Source of the DNA: Enterobacter sp. JBIWA008
Lineage (GTDB): Bacteria > Pseudomonadota > Gammaproteobacteria > Enterobacterales > Enterobacteriaceae
NCBI RefSeq assembly: GCF_019968765.1
Contig: NZ_CP074149.1
Span: forward strand, 3,038,001 to 3,102,000
Length of the DNA: 64,000 nt
Reading direction: 5' to 3'
Below are positions 1 to 9,059 of the stretch, piece after piece; within the stretch, counting starts at the first letter, position 1; every line of letters starts with the position of its first letter. The translations under genes and the position numbers were made by a program. The notes beneath the pieces are model-generated. The model searched no databases and was not told where the DNA came from. It saw only the letters and a program-made list of their open reading frames with translations.

Positions 1-274
1 GAGGCACTTCTCTGGCAAAGGCTTCGAAGGCTTTTACCTGCCGCATCAGCAGATGTGCCTGGCGCTGGAGCTGCTCCCCTTCCGCCGTGAGCCTAAGGGT
101 GCGCCCGTCGCGAATAAACAGCGCGTAGCCCAACCCGTCCTCAAGAAAATCAATCAGATCGCGAAGCGTCGTTCGGTCTTTTTTCAGCGCCACTGCCGCT
201 TTACTCAGGCTCCCGTTCTCGGCCACGGCGGTAAATGCCTCGAGCTGTGCAAAAGAATAGATCAGTCCCGCCAC
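1..274 (-). CDS. LysR-family transcriptional regulator, N-terminal part (runs off the window)
   Basis: Reading the minus strand from a GTG at 272-274, the first 91 codons are open to the window edge. They encode a LysR-type winged helix-turn-helix: an FAQLEAFTAVAENGSLSKAA helix, then a recognition region with RTTLRDLIDFLE, then a wing with LFIRDGRTLRLTAEG. A strong GGAGGG ribosome site lies about 8 bases upstream, which decides for the GTG start. The effector domain lies outside the window. The gene is divergent from the serine hydrolase at 381, with 106 bp between them that hold a G5-ATTTT-C5 palindrome at 297-311; this is the usual layout for a LysR regulator and its target, so control of that gene is a reasonable inference. 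The inducer is unknown. Confidence 0.85.
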   Translation of the reverse strand, partial: MAGLIYSFAQLEAFTAVAENGSLSKAAVALKKDRTTLRDLIDFLEDGLGYALFIRDGRTLRLTAEGEQLQRQAHLLMRQVKAFEAFAREVP

Positions 275-380
275 GCTACGCTCCCTCCGTTTTTTAGGGG
301 GATTTTCCCCCACCACGCGTTTTTTATTATAGCCCCGGGGTTTTTAAACTGAAGCCGTTCTTAACCCATACGAGACGGAT

Positions 381-1679
381 ATGAAAAACAGAAAAGTAAA
401 CCGGACCCTGCTGGCAGGCCTTGTCTTCAGCAGCCTGCTCTCCCCTGCGGCAATGGCCGCCTGTGATGGCACCGGCCTTAGCGCCTGCCCTGCCCCCTTT
501 GACGCCGCGCTGCCGGACACCCATAAGATGCTCACCTGGAGTCAGGCCGACCGCGTGGTGGGCTTTCGCAATGATTACCGTAACTACGCCGGGGATATTT
601 TCCGTCACGGCAAAGCCGTGCCGCTGCTTGTGTCGGACAAGCCGCTTGCGGACGCCCACTATCAGGTCAACGGCAGGCGCTACGGCCTACAGGAGTACCT
701 TAAGCGCCAGAACGTCAGCGGCATGCTGGTGCTGAAGGACGGCAAAATCGCCTGGAAATATCTCGCAAAGGGCAATACCGACTCCACGCTCTGGACCTCG
801 CGCTCGGTAGGCAAATCGGTGGTATCGGCGCTGGTGGGCGTTGCCCTTAAAGAGGGAAAAATTCATTCACTCGACGACCTGATTACGCAGTACGAACCCG
901 ACCTGAAAGGCACCGCCTGGGACGGCGTGACGCTCAAACAGCTTATCACCCACACCTCCGGCGTGGCGTGGAACGAGGATTACACCAACCCTAACTCCGA
1001 CTTCGCGCAGCTCACCGAGTGCGAGGCGAAACCGGGCACCTACGACTGCGTGCGCAGGCTGGTGAAGGGATTGCGCAGGGTTCACCCGGCCGGAGAGAAC
1101 TGGTCTTACTCTTCGGGCGGCGCCTGGCTGCTGGGTGACGTGCTGGAGCGCGCTACCGGCATGACGATCGCAGCGTATCTGGAGAAAAGTATCTGGCAGC
1201 CGTACGGCATGGCGAGCGACGGCGTATGGCATGCCTACAGCAAAGGCCAGCACGACGTCGGCGCGCACGGCTTTAACGCCACGCTGGAGGACTGGGGTCG
1301 CTTCGGGGAGTTTATCCGTAAAAACGGTACGCTGCCGAACGGCAAGACGATCCTTCCGGATAACTGGATCCAGCAATCGTCAGACTGGACGAAGGCCAAA
1401 GGCTCGGTATCAGACGCCCATCCAGACGGACTGTACGGCTTTCAATGGTGGAATAACGCAGTTCCCGCCAACGCCACGGGCGTTGAGCCGACGGTGCGAG
1501 ATTCGCTGAAAGATTCGCTCTGGGCGCTGGGGATTTTTGGTCAGATGATTGTGGTAAACCAGAAGGAAAAACTGGTTATCGTTCAGTGGTCTACCTGGCC
1601 GCAGGCGGAACCATCCTTTAGCGCTCAACCGCTGGAGGCCTCTCTGATGTTTAGCGCCATTGCCAGGGCGCTGCGCTAA
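381..1679 (+). CDS. Secreted serine hydrolase of the beta-lactamase/PBP4* family
   Basis: The 432-residue product begins with a Sec signal peptide (charged MKNRK, hydrophobic core, likely cleavage after AMA near residue 26), so it should act in the periplasm. The active-site signature is visible: S142-V-G-K145 supplies the nucleophile and general base, and Y243-S-S245 occupies the place of the class C YxN motif. The family (Pfam Beta-lactamase, PF00144) includes class C beta-lactamases, esterases, DD-peptidases and 6-aminohexanoate-dimer hydrolases. The YSS variant and the long N-terminal lead make an esterase or amide hydrolase more likely than a true beta-lactamase; the substrate cannot be told from sequence. 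It is divergent from the LysR gene at 1-274 and is followed by a hairpin at 1689-1714. Confidence 0.85.
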   Translation: MKNRKVNRTLLAGLVFSSLLSPAAMAACDGTGLSACPAPFDAALPDTHKMLTWSQADRVVGFRNDYRNYAGDIFRHGKAVPLLVSDKPLADAHYQVNGRRYGLQEYLKRQNVSGMLVLKDGKIAWKYLAKGNTDSTLWTSRSVGKSVVSALVGVALKEGKIHSLDDLITQYEPDLKGTAWDGVTLKQLITHTSGVAWNEDYTNPNSDFAQLTECEAKPGTYDCVRRLVKGLRRVHPAGENWSYSSGGAWLLGDVLERATGMTIAAYLEKSIWQPYGMASDGVWHAYSKGQHDVGAHGFNATLEDWGRFGEFIRKNGTLPNGKTILPDNWIQQSSDWTKAKGSVSDAHPDGLYGFQWWNNAVPANATGVEPTVRDSLKDSLWALGIFGQMIVVNQKEKLVIVQWSTWPQAEPSFSAQPLEASLMFSAIARALR

Positions 1680-1688
1680 ATTGCCCCC

Positions 1689-1714
1689 GCCGGGTAACGA
1701 AGCGCTTGCCCGGC
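1689..1714. repeat. REP-like GCCGGG/CCCGGC hairpin after the serine hydrolase gene
   Basis: GCCGGG (1689-1694) and CCCGGC (1709-1714) form a stem around a 14-base loop that can pair further. There is only CTCTTT and no clean T-run after it, so it resembles a short extragenic palindrome more than a strong intrinsic terminator. A similar hairpin is at 21427-21452. Confidence 0.5.
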
Positions 1715-1961
1715 TCTTTCAGATGCAACGCAGCCTGCGCCACGTCACAAAACCGTGATATCAGCCACTTAGCAAAAAGTGGTGAATAAAAAATCAATTA
1801 ATTGTTAAGTTATTGTTGTCATTAATTGTATTTATCCCCCTGAGGATATTCATGCAAAAAGTGCATCAGTCGATGTCGCATTTGCGCTTATCTATTTCCT
1901 CATCCTGATCCAGTTTTCAAAAACAGACGCGTAAAACGTCAATAATAAACTGGAGATAACC

Positions 1962-3275
1962 ATGTTTTCCTCAACCTCACCTGCAACCGTACGGTCTAAG
2001 GCGGGCGCGATACTTCGCGTGACGTCCGGCAACTTTCTCGAACAGTTCGATTTCTTTCTTTTCGGCTTCTATGCCACCTACATCGCCCACACGTTCTTCC
2101 CGGCGAGCAGTGAATTTGCGTCGCTGATGATGACCTTCGCCGTCTTCGGCGCAGGATTTTTGATGCGGCCCATCGGGGCCATTGTGCTTGGCGCGTATAT
2201 CGACAAGGTGGGGCGCAGAAAAGGACTGATCGTTACGCTTTCCATCATGGCGGCGGGGACGTTCCTGATCGTGCTTATCCCCTCTTATCAAAGCATTGGT
2301 CTGTGGGCACCGCTGCTGGTGCTGACGGGCCGTCTGCTGCAGGGCTTTTCCGCCGGTGCAGAGCTTGGAGGCGTCTCGGTCTATCTGGCTGAAATCGCCA
2401 CGCCGGGCCGCAAAGGGTTTTACACCAGCTGGCAGTCCGGCAGCCAGCAGGTCGCCATTATGGTCGCCGCGGCGATGGGCTTTGCCCTGAATGCCCAGAT
2501 GGAGGAGAGCGCCATTCGCGAATGGGGCTGGCGCATCCCGTTCCTGTTCGGCTGTTTAATCGTGCCGTTTATCTTCTTCCTGCGCCGCAAGCTGGAGGAG
2601 ACGGAAGAGTTCAGCGCGCGCCGCCAGCATCTGGAGATGCGTCAGGTCTTTAAAACGCTGCTTGGCAACTGGCAGGTGGTGGTCGCGGGCATGCTGATGG
2701 TGGCGATGACCACCACCGCGTTCTACCTGATCACCGTCTACGCTCCCACCTTTGGCAAAAAGGTGCTGATGCTCAGCGCCTCGGACAGCCTGCTGGTCAC
2801 GCTACTGGTGGCTATCTCTAACTTCATCTGGCTGCCGGTGGGCGGCGCGCTGTCGGATCGCTTCGGGCGCAAGCCGGTGCTGATTGCCATGGCCCTGCTG
2901 GCGCTGGCGACCAGCTACCCCGCCCTGACGCTGCTGGCGAGTGCCCCAAGCTTCTCCATGATGCTGAGCGTGCTGCTGTGGCTCTCCTTCCTCTACGGCC
3001 TTTACAACGGCGCGATGATCCCAGCCCTGACGGAGATTATGCCTGCTGAAGTGCGCGTGGCGGGGTTCTCTCTGGCTTACAGCCTGGCAACGGCGGTCTT
3101 TGGCGGCTTTACCCCGGTAATGTCCACTGCGCTGATTGAATATACCGGCGACAAAGCCTCGCCAGGCTACTGGATGAGTTTCGCTGCCGTGTGTGCCCTG
3201 CTGGCCACGCTCTACCTCTATCGTCGCCGCGCGGTATCGCTGCGAAACACCGTCAAATCACAGGGGGCAGTATGA
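1962..3275 (+). CDS. citA: Citrate/tricarballylate-type proton symporter (MFS, metabolite:H+ symporter family)
   Basis: This 437-residue, roughly 12-helix inner-membrane protein closely follows the Salmonella plasmid/chromosomal citrate transporter CitA as I recall it: the N-terminal [20 protein letters not shown], the [15 protein letters not shown] loop-5 region and the EWGWRIPF block are shared. The family couples uptake of citrate or related tricarboxylates to protons; TcuC (tricarballylate) is the nearest alternative. An SD-like GGAG lies 7-10 bases upstream of the ATG. The stop overlaps the next start by 4 bases (ATGA), so the ModA-like gene should be translationally coupled. A LysR gene converges from 4934. 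The 282 bp upstream hold no clear gene, only an 18-codon reading frame at 1852-1908. Confidence 0.85.
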   Translation: MFSSTSPATVRSKAGAILRVTSGNFLEQFDFFLFGFYATYIAHTFFPASSEFASLMMTFAVFGAGFLMRPIGAIVLGAYIDKVGRRKGLIVTLSIMAAGTFLIVLIPSYQSIGLWAPLLVLTGRLLQGFSAGAELGGVSVYLAEIATPGRKGFYTSWQSGSQQVAIMVAAAMGFALNAQMEESAIREWGWRIPFLFGCLIVPFIFFLRRKLEETEEFSARRQHLEMRQVFKTLLGNWQVVVAGMLMVAMTTTAFYLITVYAPTFGKKVLMLSASDSLLVTLLVAISNFIWLPVGGALSDRFGRKPVLIAMALLALATSYPALTLLASAPSFSMMLSVLLWLSFLYGLYNGAMIPALTEIMPAEVRVAGFSLAYSLATAVFGGFTPVMSTALIEYTGDKASPGYWMSFAAVCALLATLYLYRRRAVSLRNTVKSQGAV

Positions 3276-4060
3276 AACGCACTTATCGCTATACCGCCAG
3301 CGCGCTGGTGCTGACGCTCCTGAGCGCCAATGCCTGTGCCCAGGAGGTGAAGGTCATGATCTCAGGCGGCTTCAAAGCCGCCCTTGAAAAGCTGGCCCCG
3401 GAATATGAACACCGGACCGGGGATAAAATTGTGATCATCCCCGGCCCCTCAATGGGCGCTACGCCGCAGGCGATCCCAAACCGACTGGCACGCGGCGAGA
3501 AAGCCGATGTGGTGATTATGGTGGGCGATGCGCTGGAGAAGCTCGAAAAAGCCGGCCAGACCCAGCCGGGTTCGCGCACTGAACTCGCGGACTCCCCCGT
3601 TGGCATGGTGGTGAAAAAAGGTGCGAATGTCCCTGATATCAGCAGCGAGGCGGCTCTGCGTAACACGCTGCTGCAGGCCAGCTCCATCGCCTACTCTGAC
3701 AGCGCCAGCGGCAGGTACGTCAGCCAGACGTTGTTCAAAAAGATGGGGATTGAAAAAGAAGTGACGGGTAAAGCGACAATGGTCGAGCGTATCCCGGTCG
3801 CCTCAGAAGTGGCGAAAGGAAAATACGCCGTCGGTTTCCAGCAGGTCAGCGAGCTGCTGCCGGTTCAGGGCGTCACCTTTATCGGGAAACTCCCTGATAA
3901 TCTTCAGTACATCACGCGCTTCGCGGGTGCGGTCACCCGTCATGCAGAACATCCCGCGGAGGGGAAAGCGCTGCTGACCTATCTCGCCTCACCGCCCTCA
4001 AGGGCCGTCATCGAGAAGACGGGGATGATCCCCGTTACGTCCGGTGATACTGCTCGGTGA
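3272..4060 (+). CDS. ModA-like periplasmic substrate-binding protein
   Basis: The start is the ATG at 3272, which shares ATGA with the citA stop; a longer in-frame opening to 3191 would run inside citA and lacks a signal peptide at its N-terminus. The 262-residue product has a Sec signal ([22 protein letters not shown], cleavage before QEV) and then the fold-type sequence of the molybdate-binding family: [20 protein letters not shown], a PGPSMGATP ligand loop and an [10 protein letters not shown] motif. No ABC permease or ATPase gene is nearby, so a standard ModABC role is unlikely. Coupling to a citrate-type MFS carrier suggests that it binds an organic acid or an oxyanion complex; this is inference. 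The last 26 bases overlap the convergent LysR gene. Confidence 0.8.
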   Translation: MKRTYRYTASALVLTLLSANACAQEVKVMISGGFKAALEKLAPEYEHRTGDKIVIIPGPSMGATPQAIPNRLARGEKADVVIMVGDALEKLEKAGQTQPGSRTELADSPVGMVVKKGANVPDISSEAALRNTLLQASSIAYSDSASGRYVSQTLFKKMGIEKEVTGKATMVERIPVASEVAKGKYAVGFQQVSELLPVQGVTFIGKLPDNLQYITRFAGAVTRHAEHPAEGKALLTYLASPPSRAVIEKTGMIPVTSGDTAR

Positions 4061-4934
4061 TCTGTTTTTCCAGTTCAGCCGCAATGTAGGACTGGATGCG
4101 CCCCCGGCGCCGGATAAGCCCCACGGTGCGTTTCACTTCCGGTGCCACCAGCGGCAGATGCGTCAGCAGCGTGTGCTCTGACGTCGGCATCGACATGGCG
4201 GGGACGGCAGCAATGCCGATCCCCGCCGCTACCATACCGAGCATCGTGGTAACGTGGCGCGTTTCGCAGACGCTGGGGCGTTCAGGAATGATATTCCCCA
4301 GCATCCGATCGAGCAGGTTACGGTTACCTGACGTTTTATCGAGGGAGATATAATCCTGCTGATAAAATGCCTTCCACGTCAGGTGACTCTTCTGCGCCAG
4401 CGGGTGATCCTTTCGGCACACCGCAACATAGACATCCTCCACCAGCGGGAAAAATTCAATTTCAGCCGGTAAGTTTCCTGCAAAGCAGATACCAAAATCC
4501 GCCTGGCTTCGGGCCACGGCGTCAATCACATTCCCCGCGCTGCTGTCGATAAGCTTAGTGCGAACGCGTGGATAGCGAGACTGAAAACGACGGATCACAT
4601 CAGGCATAAAGTAACAGGCGGCGGAAGGTACCGCGGCAACCGTGATCAGCCCCGTTCGCTCTTCACTGATTTTATCGACATCCGCCAGCATTGACTCAAC
4701 GTTGTCGAGCAGCTGCGCGGAGCGTTCAGCAAAGTTTTGCCCGTATAACGTTAAGGCCACGCGGCGAGTGGTACGGTCAAACAGTCGGTTTCCCAGCGCG
4801 GCTTCCAGCTTTTCAATCCTGCGGCTCAGCGCCGACTGGGATAAGCAGATAGATTCAGCAGCGACACGGAAGTTACCGTATTCAACTAACGCTCTGAAAG
4901 CATAAAGATCGTTAAGGTCAAAATTCACGGGCAT
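4035..4934 (-). CDS. LysR-family transcriptional regulator, probably of the citA/ModA-like pair
   Basis: This is a full-length LysR regulator of 299 residues: an N-terminal winged HTH (DLNDLYAFRALVEYGNFRVA, LSQSALSRRIEKLE, FDRTTRRVALTLYG) and a C-terminal periplasmic-binding-like effector domain from about residue 90, with GITVAAVPSAACYFMPDVIRRF-type beginnings and a late AAGIGIAAVPAM loop. It is convergent with the ModA-like gene, overlapping its 3' end by 26 bp, an arrangement that allows mutual interference by transcription. The genomic pairing resembles tricarballylate/citrate regulators such as TcuR, but the assignment rests on neighbourhood only. Confidence 0.85.
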   Translation of the reverse strand: MPVNFDLNDLYAFRALVEYGNFRVAAESICLSQSALSRRIEKLEAALGNRLFDRTTRRVALTLYGQNFAERSAQLLDNVESMLADVDKISEERTGLITVAAVPSAACYFMPDVIRRFQSRYPRVRTKLIDSSAGNVIDAVARSQADFGICFAGNLPAEIEFFPLVEDVYVAVCRKDHPLAQKSHLTWKAFYQQDYISLDKTSGNRNLLDRMLGNIIPERPSVCETRHVTTMLGMVAAGIGIAAVPAMSMPTSEHTLLTHLPLVAPEVKRTVGLIRRRGRIQSYIAAELEKQITEQYHRT

Positions 4935-5027
4935 AGCGTCTGGATGTCCTGTCAGGGAATACGCAACAAAGTCAAAAATAATAGCCTCTTATTGACCTGC
5001 CGCAACCGCCGGGCGTTGAAATACCGA

Positions 5028-6557
5028 TCAGAGGTCGTTGAGATGCAGGCGGATGTACCCGGCGCGCTCGGCAATAGCCTGCCGCTCCTCTTCCTTCATG
5101 TCCGCAAGCTGTTTAAAAACAATGCCCAGGCGGGGATTGTTACCCAGACGCGCCTGATTGCGCGCAAAGAAATCCCAGTAAAGGGCATTGAAGGGGCACG
5201 CCAGCTCTCCGGTACGCTGGTTGTACTGATACCGGCACCCCTGACAGTAATTACTCATCTTATGAATATAAGACGCGCTCGAGACGTAGGGCTTGCTGGC
5301 CAGTAACCCGCCATCGCCAAACTGGCTCATGCCGAGGGTATTGGGCAGCTCCACCCATTCAAAGGCATCAATATAGACCCCCAGATACCATTCATGAACC
5401 GCCTGCGGCGACAGGCCGCTGAGCAGGCTAAAGTTCCCGATGACCATCAGGCGCTGGATATGGTGGGCGTAAGCCTCGGTGAGTGACTGCTCAACGGCAT
5501 GCGCCAGGCAGCGCATCTGCGTCTTGCCAGTCCAGAACCAGTCCGGCAGAGGGGCGTGGTGGTCTAAGGCATTCAGCTCCCGATACCCCGGCATCTGCGA
5601 CCAATAGATACCACGCACGTACTCCCGCCAGCCGAGAATTTGTCGGATAAACCCTTCGACGGCGGGCAGCGGCGCATGGCCCGTACGCCAGGCCTGCTCA
5701 GCAGCGGCTACCACTTCTCGCGGATTTAGCATTTTGGTGTTTAGCGCGAATGAAATTAACGAGTGGAAAAGGAAGGGTTCCTCCGCGTGCATCGCATCCT
5801 GCCAGGCACCGAACTGCGGCAGCACGTGCGTGATAAAATCATCCAGCCGTGCTTTGGCTTCAGCGCGGTCGACTGGCCAGCGAAAATTGTCGGCCTGCGG
5901 TTCGCCGAAGGTGCTTACGCCACAGCGTTGGATCTCTTCCCATAGTGCGGTGCGATCGTGGCGGAGGCGAGTGTCCTCCGGTGCAGGCGGTTCACCGGAC
6001 CAGCGCTTGCGGTTTTCTGCATCGAAATTCCATTTTCCCCCTTCGGGCTCGCCTTCCGGGGTCAACAGTATGCCGTGCTGACGGCGCATTTCCCGGTAAA
6101 AGTACTCCATGCGCCAGCTTTTGCGCGACGCAAAGAACGCACTCACCTGTTCACGGGTGGTGAAGAAATGCTCGCTGCTGACGCAGGCGGTTTCAACGGA
6201 TACGTTTCTCGCCCACGCCTGCAGCTGCATATCAAGACGCCATTCATCGGGCTCCTGCCACACTACCCTGTCGGCGCCGTAATGTGCGACAAGCGCGTTG
6301 AGATTGTCCTCCAGCGCGCCGCGGTTTGAGCCGTCAGAGAGCCGGACATACCTCACCCGATGCCCCTTTTCCTTTAACGCAGAGGAAAACGCGCGCATGG
6401 CCGCGAAGATGGCGATAACTTTCTGGGCGTGATGAAGCACGTACGCGGTTTCGGCCCGTAGCTCCAGCATCACGTAAATGACATTCGGATTGCAGGCATC
6501 AAACCAGCTGTGGTGCGGATTAAGCTGATCGCCCAGGATCAGGCGCAGCTCGGTCAA
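5028..6557 (-). CDS. Iron-sulfur cryptochrome/photolyase (FeS-BCP, (6-4) photolyase type)
   Basis: The 509-residue protein has an N-terminal Rossmann-like antenna domain (LRLILGDQLNPHHSWF) and a C-terminal FAD domain. Four cysteines sit at residues 350, 438, 441 and 454 (MRCLAHA, YCQGC, LACPFN), matching the [4Fe-4S] ligands known for Agrobacterium PhrB. That group repairs (6-4) photoproducts using FAD, a lumazine antenna and the cluster; it is not the classical CPD photolyase of E. coli. The start is TTG at 6555-6557: it gives the family N-terminus MTELRLILGDQ and overlaps the DUF2256 stop as TTGA, so the two genes should be translated in a coupled way. The LysR gene lies 93 bp downstream on the same strand. 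Confidence 0.9.
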   Translation of the reverse strand: MTELRLILGDQLNPHHSWFDACNPNVIYVMLELRAETAYVLHHAQKVIAIFAAMRAFSSALKEKGHRVRYVRLSDGSNRGALEDNLNALVAHYGADRVVWQEPDEWRLDMQLQAWARNVSVETACVSSEHFFTTREQVSAFFASRKSWRMEYFYREMRRQHGILLTPEGEPEGGKWNFDAENRKRWSGEPPAPEDTRLRHDRTALWEEIQRCGVSTFGEPQADNFRWPVDRAEAKARLDDFITHVLPQFGAWQDAMHAEEPFLFHSLISFALNTKMLNPREVVAAAEQAWRTGHAPLPAVEGFIRQILGWREYVRGIYWSQMPGYRELNALDHHAPLPDWFWTGKTQMRCLAHAVEQSLTEAYAHHIQRLMVIGNFSLLSGLSPQAVHEWYLGVYIDAFEWVELPNTLGMSQFGDGGLLASKPYVSSASYIHKMSNYCQGCRYQYNQRTGELACPFNALYWDFFARNQARLGNNPRLGIVFKQLADMKEEERQAIAERAGYIRLHLNDL

Positions 6558-6700
6558 CGGTGGCTCCTGCGACAGCGCTCAGAACAGTATTTGACCTCAT
6601 CCCAGCATTTCGCCCACTTCTTGCGCCACGTCATGGGCCGCTGGCAGTGCATACATACCCGACTGGGCAGGCTCTGTTTGTTACCTTTAAAATCGCTCAT
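6554..6700 (-). CDS. DUF2256 zinc-ribbon-like small protein, photolyase partner
   Basis: A 48-codon gene is read from the ATG at 6698-6700. Two cysteine pairs (C16-x2-C19 and C39-x3-C43) frame a basic, tryptophan-rich centre (TWRKKWAKCWDEVKYC), the hallmark of DUF2256. These proteins are commonly encoded next to FeS-type photolyases, as here. The two pairs suggest a zinc-binding knuckle that could touch nucleic acid or help load the partner's cluster; neither role is proven to my knowledge. The stop overlaps the photolyase TTG start by 4 bases. The ribosome site is weak (GAAAAG). Confidence 0.85.
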   Translation of the reverse strand: MSDFKGNKQSLPSRVCMHCQRPMTWRKKWAKCWDEVKYCSERCRRSHR

Positions 6701-6915
6701 CTTTTCAATACCGTACTGATGACTTCACTGAACCTGTGGCTTAAGGCAACGACCGACTTCACAAAATGAAGGTGATGCCCGCAAAGCGCTACCCACCGCT
6801 ACGTACGAATGATAGTTTATTCAGGCTGGAATTGTCGCCGTGAGCGATTTTCTGGCATCTTAACCAAACCTGACTTTCCCATTTTTGTTCAAGTGACGAG
6901 TTTGCGAGCAAAGCG

Positions 6916-7713
6916 ATGATAAAGTGGCCCTGGAAAACGAATGAAGCTGGCCGGGATATGGCGCTGCCATGGGATGACGCGCTGACGATCCCTGTTCTGG
7001 CTAATCTTAACCCGGATGAACAAGCGAAACTGGTTCAGATGGCGGATCGTTTTTTACAGCATAAACGCCTGGTTCCACTGCAGGGTTTCGAACTCGATCC
7101 CCTGAAAAACGCGCGCATCGCCCTGCTATTCTGTCTGCCGGTTCTTGAGCTCGGCATTGAGTGGCTGGACGGTTTCCACGAGGTGCTTATCTATCCCGCA
7201 CCGTTCGTGGTGGATGACGAATGGCAGGACGATATCGGGCTGGTGCACAACCAGCGCGTGGTGCAGTCCGGGCAAAGCTGGCAACAAGGGCCGATTATCC
7301 TCAACTGGCTCGACATTCAGGACTCGTTCGATGCGTCCGGTTTTAATCTGGTTATCCATGAGGTGGCGCACAAGCTGGATACCCGCAACGGCGATCGCGC
7401 CAGCGGCGTTCCATTGATTCCGCTTCGTGAAGTCGCAGGATGGGAGCACGACCTGCACGCGGCGATGGATAACATCCAGGATGAAATAGACCTGGTGGGC
7501 GAAAGCGCGGCCAGCATTGACGCCTATGCGGCAACCGACCCGGCCGAGTGCTTTGCGGTTCTCTCGGAGTATTTCTTCAGCGCGCCCGAACTCTTCGCGC
7601 CCCGTTTCCCGGCGCTATGGCAGCGTTTCTGCCAGTTTTATCAGCAGGATCCCCTACAGCGTCTGCGGCAAAATGAGGAGTCTGGCGGTCATTCCTCCCA
7701 CCAGATCCATTAA
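6916..7713 (+). CDS. mtfA: Mlc titration factor A, zinc metallopeptidase
   Basis: The 265-residue product is nearly collinear with E. coli MtfA (YeeI), including the MIKWPWK start. The zinc site H148-E-V-A-H152 is intact and a downstream acidic ligand region ([14 protein letters not shown]) is present. MtfA is a cytosolic aminopeptidase-like protein that binds the repressor Mlc, freeing the glucose PTS gene ptsG from repression; Mlc also stimulates its peptidase activity. As in E. coli, the gene lies before the first tRNA-Asn gene, but here the aerobactin locus is inserted between them. Its stop overlaps that of the convergent ShiF-like gene by 4 bp. Confidence 0.95.
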   Translation: MIKWPWKTNEAGRDMALPWDDALTIPVLANLNPDEQAKLVQMADRFLQHKRLVPLQGFELDPLKNARIALLFCLPVLELGIEWLDGFHEVLIYPAPFVVDDEWQDDIGLVHNQRVVQSGQSWQQGPIILNWLDIQDSFDASGFNLVIHEVAHKLDTRNGDRASGVPLIPLREVAGWEHDLHAAMDNIQDEIDLVGESAASIDAYAATDPAECFAVLSEYFFSAPELFAPRFPALWQRFCQFYQQDPLQRLRQNEESGGHSSHQIH

Positions 7714-8921
7714 GGCTTTTCAGCAGGGGGACGTTCGGTTGACCGTACCCCTATGCTCAACGCTAAAAACAGCAATGCCATTCCCCATGCGGCCACCGTT
7801 AAAGACTGCTCGCCGTAAAAGCGCGTCACCACAGGTACCAGCAGCGCGCTGACGCCGTAGCCTAACGTGTGGCTGGTGGCGATGACGCCCGCCCCTTTCC
7901 CGGTGGTAAGCCTGTCGTTCAGCAGCAGCTGGTAGCCCGGCGTAGCCATCGCCGCCCCGAGTGAAGTGATAACAATCCCCACGTAGAACAGCGTTAAACC
8001 CGCGACGGTCATCACCCCAAGCCCGACCACCATCAACACCGCCGCGATACAGAGCAACGTCATCGGGGTGAAATGCTGCGGGCGAACCACCAGAAACTGC
8101 GCCGCGAGCGTAGCCAGCGCGGCCAGGCTCAGCAGAAGCGCAACATGATGGCTGATCTCCCGGGCGTTGCCGTCCAGCAACGGGCCAAGATGTGGAGACA
8201 GGCCAAGCTGCATCAGGCTTACCAGCGCTGCCAGCAGGAGCGCCAGCAGCAGGAACGGCAGCATCGAGGCCTGCAGGCGGGTCGCCTGGTGCGCCACCGG
8301 CGGCAGCGGCGGGTCTGCGGCTTCGCGAAGCACCAGCAGCAGGGCGATTAACGGCGCGATCGCCATCAGCCAGAGCGGCGCCACCGGGCTGACGCTAAGC
8401 ATCAGCGCCGCCAGCGGCGGGCCGAGCAAACGTCCGCAGCTGAGGCCGGAGCTTATCGTCGCCAGCGCCGCCATTCTTTTCTCCAGCCCCGCACGCTGAA
8501 TAGCCCACGTCTGGGCCGCAGGCACCAGCCCCGAGACCGTCAGTCCGTAGAGCAGACGTGAAAGAATCAGTCCCGCCAGTCCCCAGACGGTATCCAGCCT
8601 TCCGGCCGCCATCGCCCAGACCACCAGCGCCATGACCACGAAACTGGCCAGATAGCCGCTCAGCGAGGCCACCATCACGGCCTTACATCCCCGCCGCTCG
8701 CTCTGGCGTCCCCACCAGGGCGAGGCCGGTAAAAAGAGCATGGACCCGAACATGAGCAGTCCAGCCCAGACCGAAAGCGACAGTCCGGTCAGGGTTACGA
8801 GCTGCGGGAGCATCACCAGCAGGCCGTTTTGCCCGATACCTAATAACCCCGCACATAATGCCAGGGGCCAGTTGGCTTTTGAGGTGACGTTTTCGGTCAA
8901 TATTTCAGAGTCAGTGCGCAT
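7710..8921 (-). CDS. shiF: MFS exporter next to the aerobactin operon (ShiF-like)
   Basis: This is a 403-residue, about 12-helix major facilitator. Characteristic segments are the N-terminal [16 protein letters not shown], the [10 protein letters not shown] loop between helices 2 and 3, and a late [12 protein letters not shown] segment. It is divergent from iucA across 138 bp containing a Fur-box promoter. In aerobactin loci of ColV plasmids, Shigella SHI-2 and Klebsiella, an MFS gene named shiF sits at this end and has been implicated in aerobactin export. The name is given from family and position, not from an alignment. Shared iron control from the intergenic Fur site is likely. Confidence 0.75.
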   Translation of the reverse strand: MRTDSEILTENVTSKANWPLALCAGLLGIGQNGLLVMLPQLVTLTGLSLSVWAGLLMFGSMLFLPASPWWGRQSERRGCKAVMVASLSGYLASFVVMALVVWAMAAGRLDTVWGLAGLILSRLLYGLTVSGLVPAAQTWAIQRAGLEKRMAALATISSGLSCGRLLGPPLAALMLSVSPVAPLWLMAIAPLIALLLVLREAADPPLPPVAHQATRLQASMLPFLLLALLLAALVSLMQLGLSPHLGPLLDGNAREISHHVALLLSLAALATLAAQFLVVRPQHFTPMTLLCIAAVLMVVGLGVMTVAGLTLFYVGIVITSLGAAMATPGYQLLLNDRLTTGKGAGVIATSHTLGYGVSALLVPVVTRFYGEQSLTVAAWGMALLFLALSIGVRSTERPPAEKP

Positions 8922-8993
8922 GAGAATGTGAACATAGTGTCAATAAATGTGTGGAAATCATGAATTTTATGAAAACAAATATTGCAAAAATGG

Positions 8994-9021
8994 TTGCGAC
9001 TGTAAACAGAATGAATATCAT
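8994..9021 (+). promoter_or_regulatory. Putative sigma-70 promoter of the aerobactin operon
   Basis: TTGCGA at 8994-8999 and TATCAT at 9016-9021 are separated by 16 bp, with the iucA ATG 38 bp further on. The -10 overlaps the Fur box, which is the arrangement expected for iron repression. Confidence 0.55.
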
Positions 9022-9037
9022 AACGAGAATTATTATC
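9019..9037 (+). promoter_or_regulatory. Fur box upstream of iucA
   Basis: The 19 bases from 9019 agree with the classical GATAATGATAATCATTATC consensus at 15 positions by direct count. The site overlaps the -10 hexamer and the probable start of transcription and lies 22 bp before the iucA ATG. It should shut off aerobactin synthesis, and perhaps the divergent exporter, when iron is plentiful. Confidence 0.8.
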
Positions 9038-9059
9038 AATCATGGAATGAGGTACATCT

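Noticed and set aside
1852..1908. 18-codon frame with CTGAGGA upstream in the citA leader region
   Set aside because: Possible leader peptide, but no regulatory codon pattern and no paired hairpins; too short to support as a gene.
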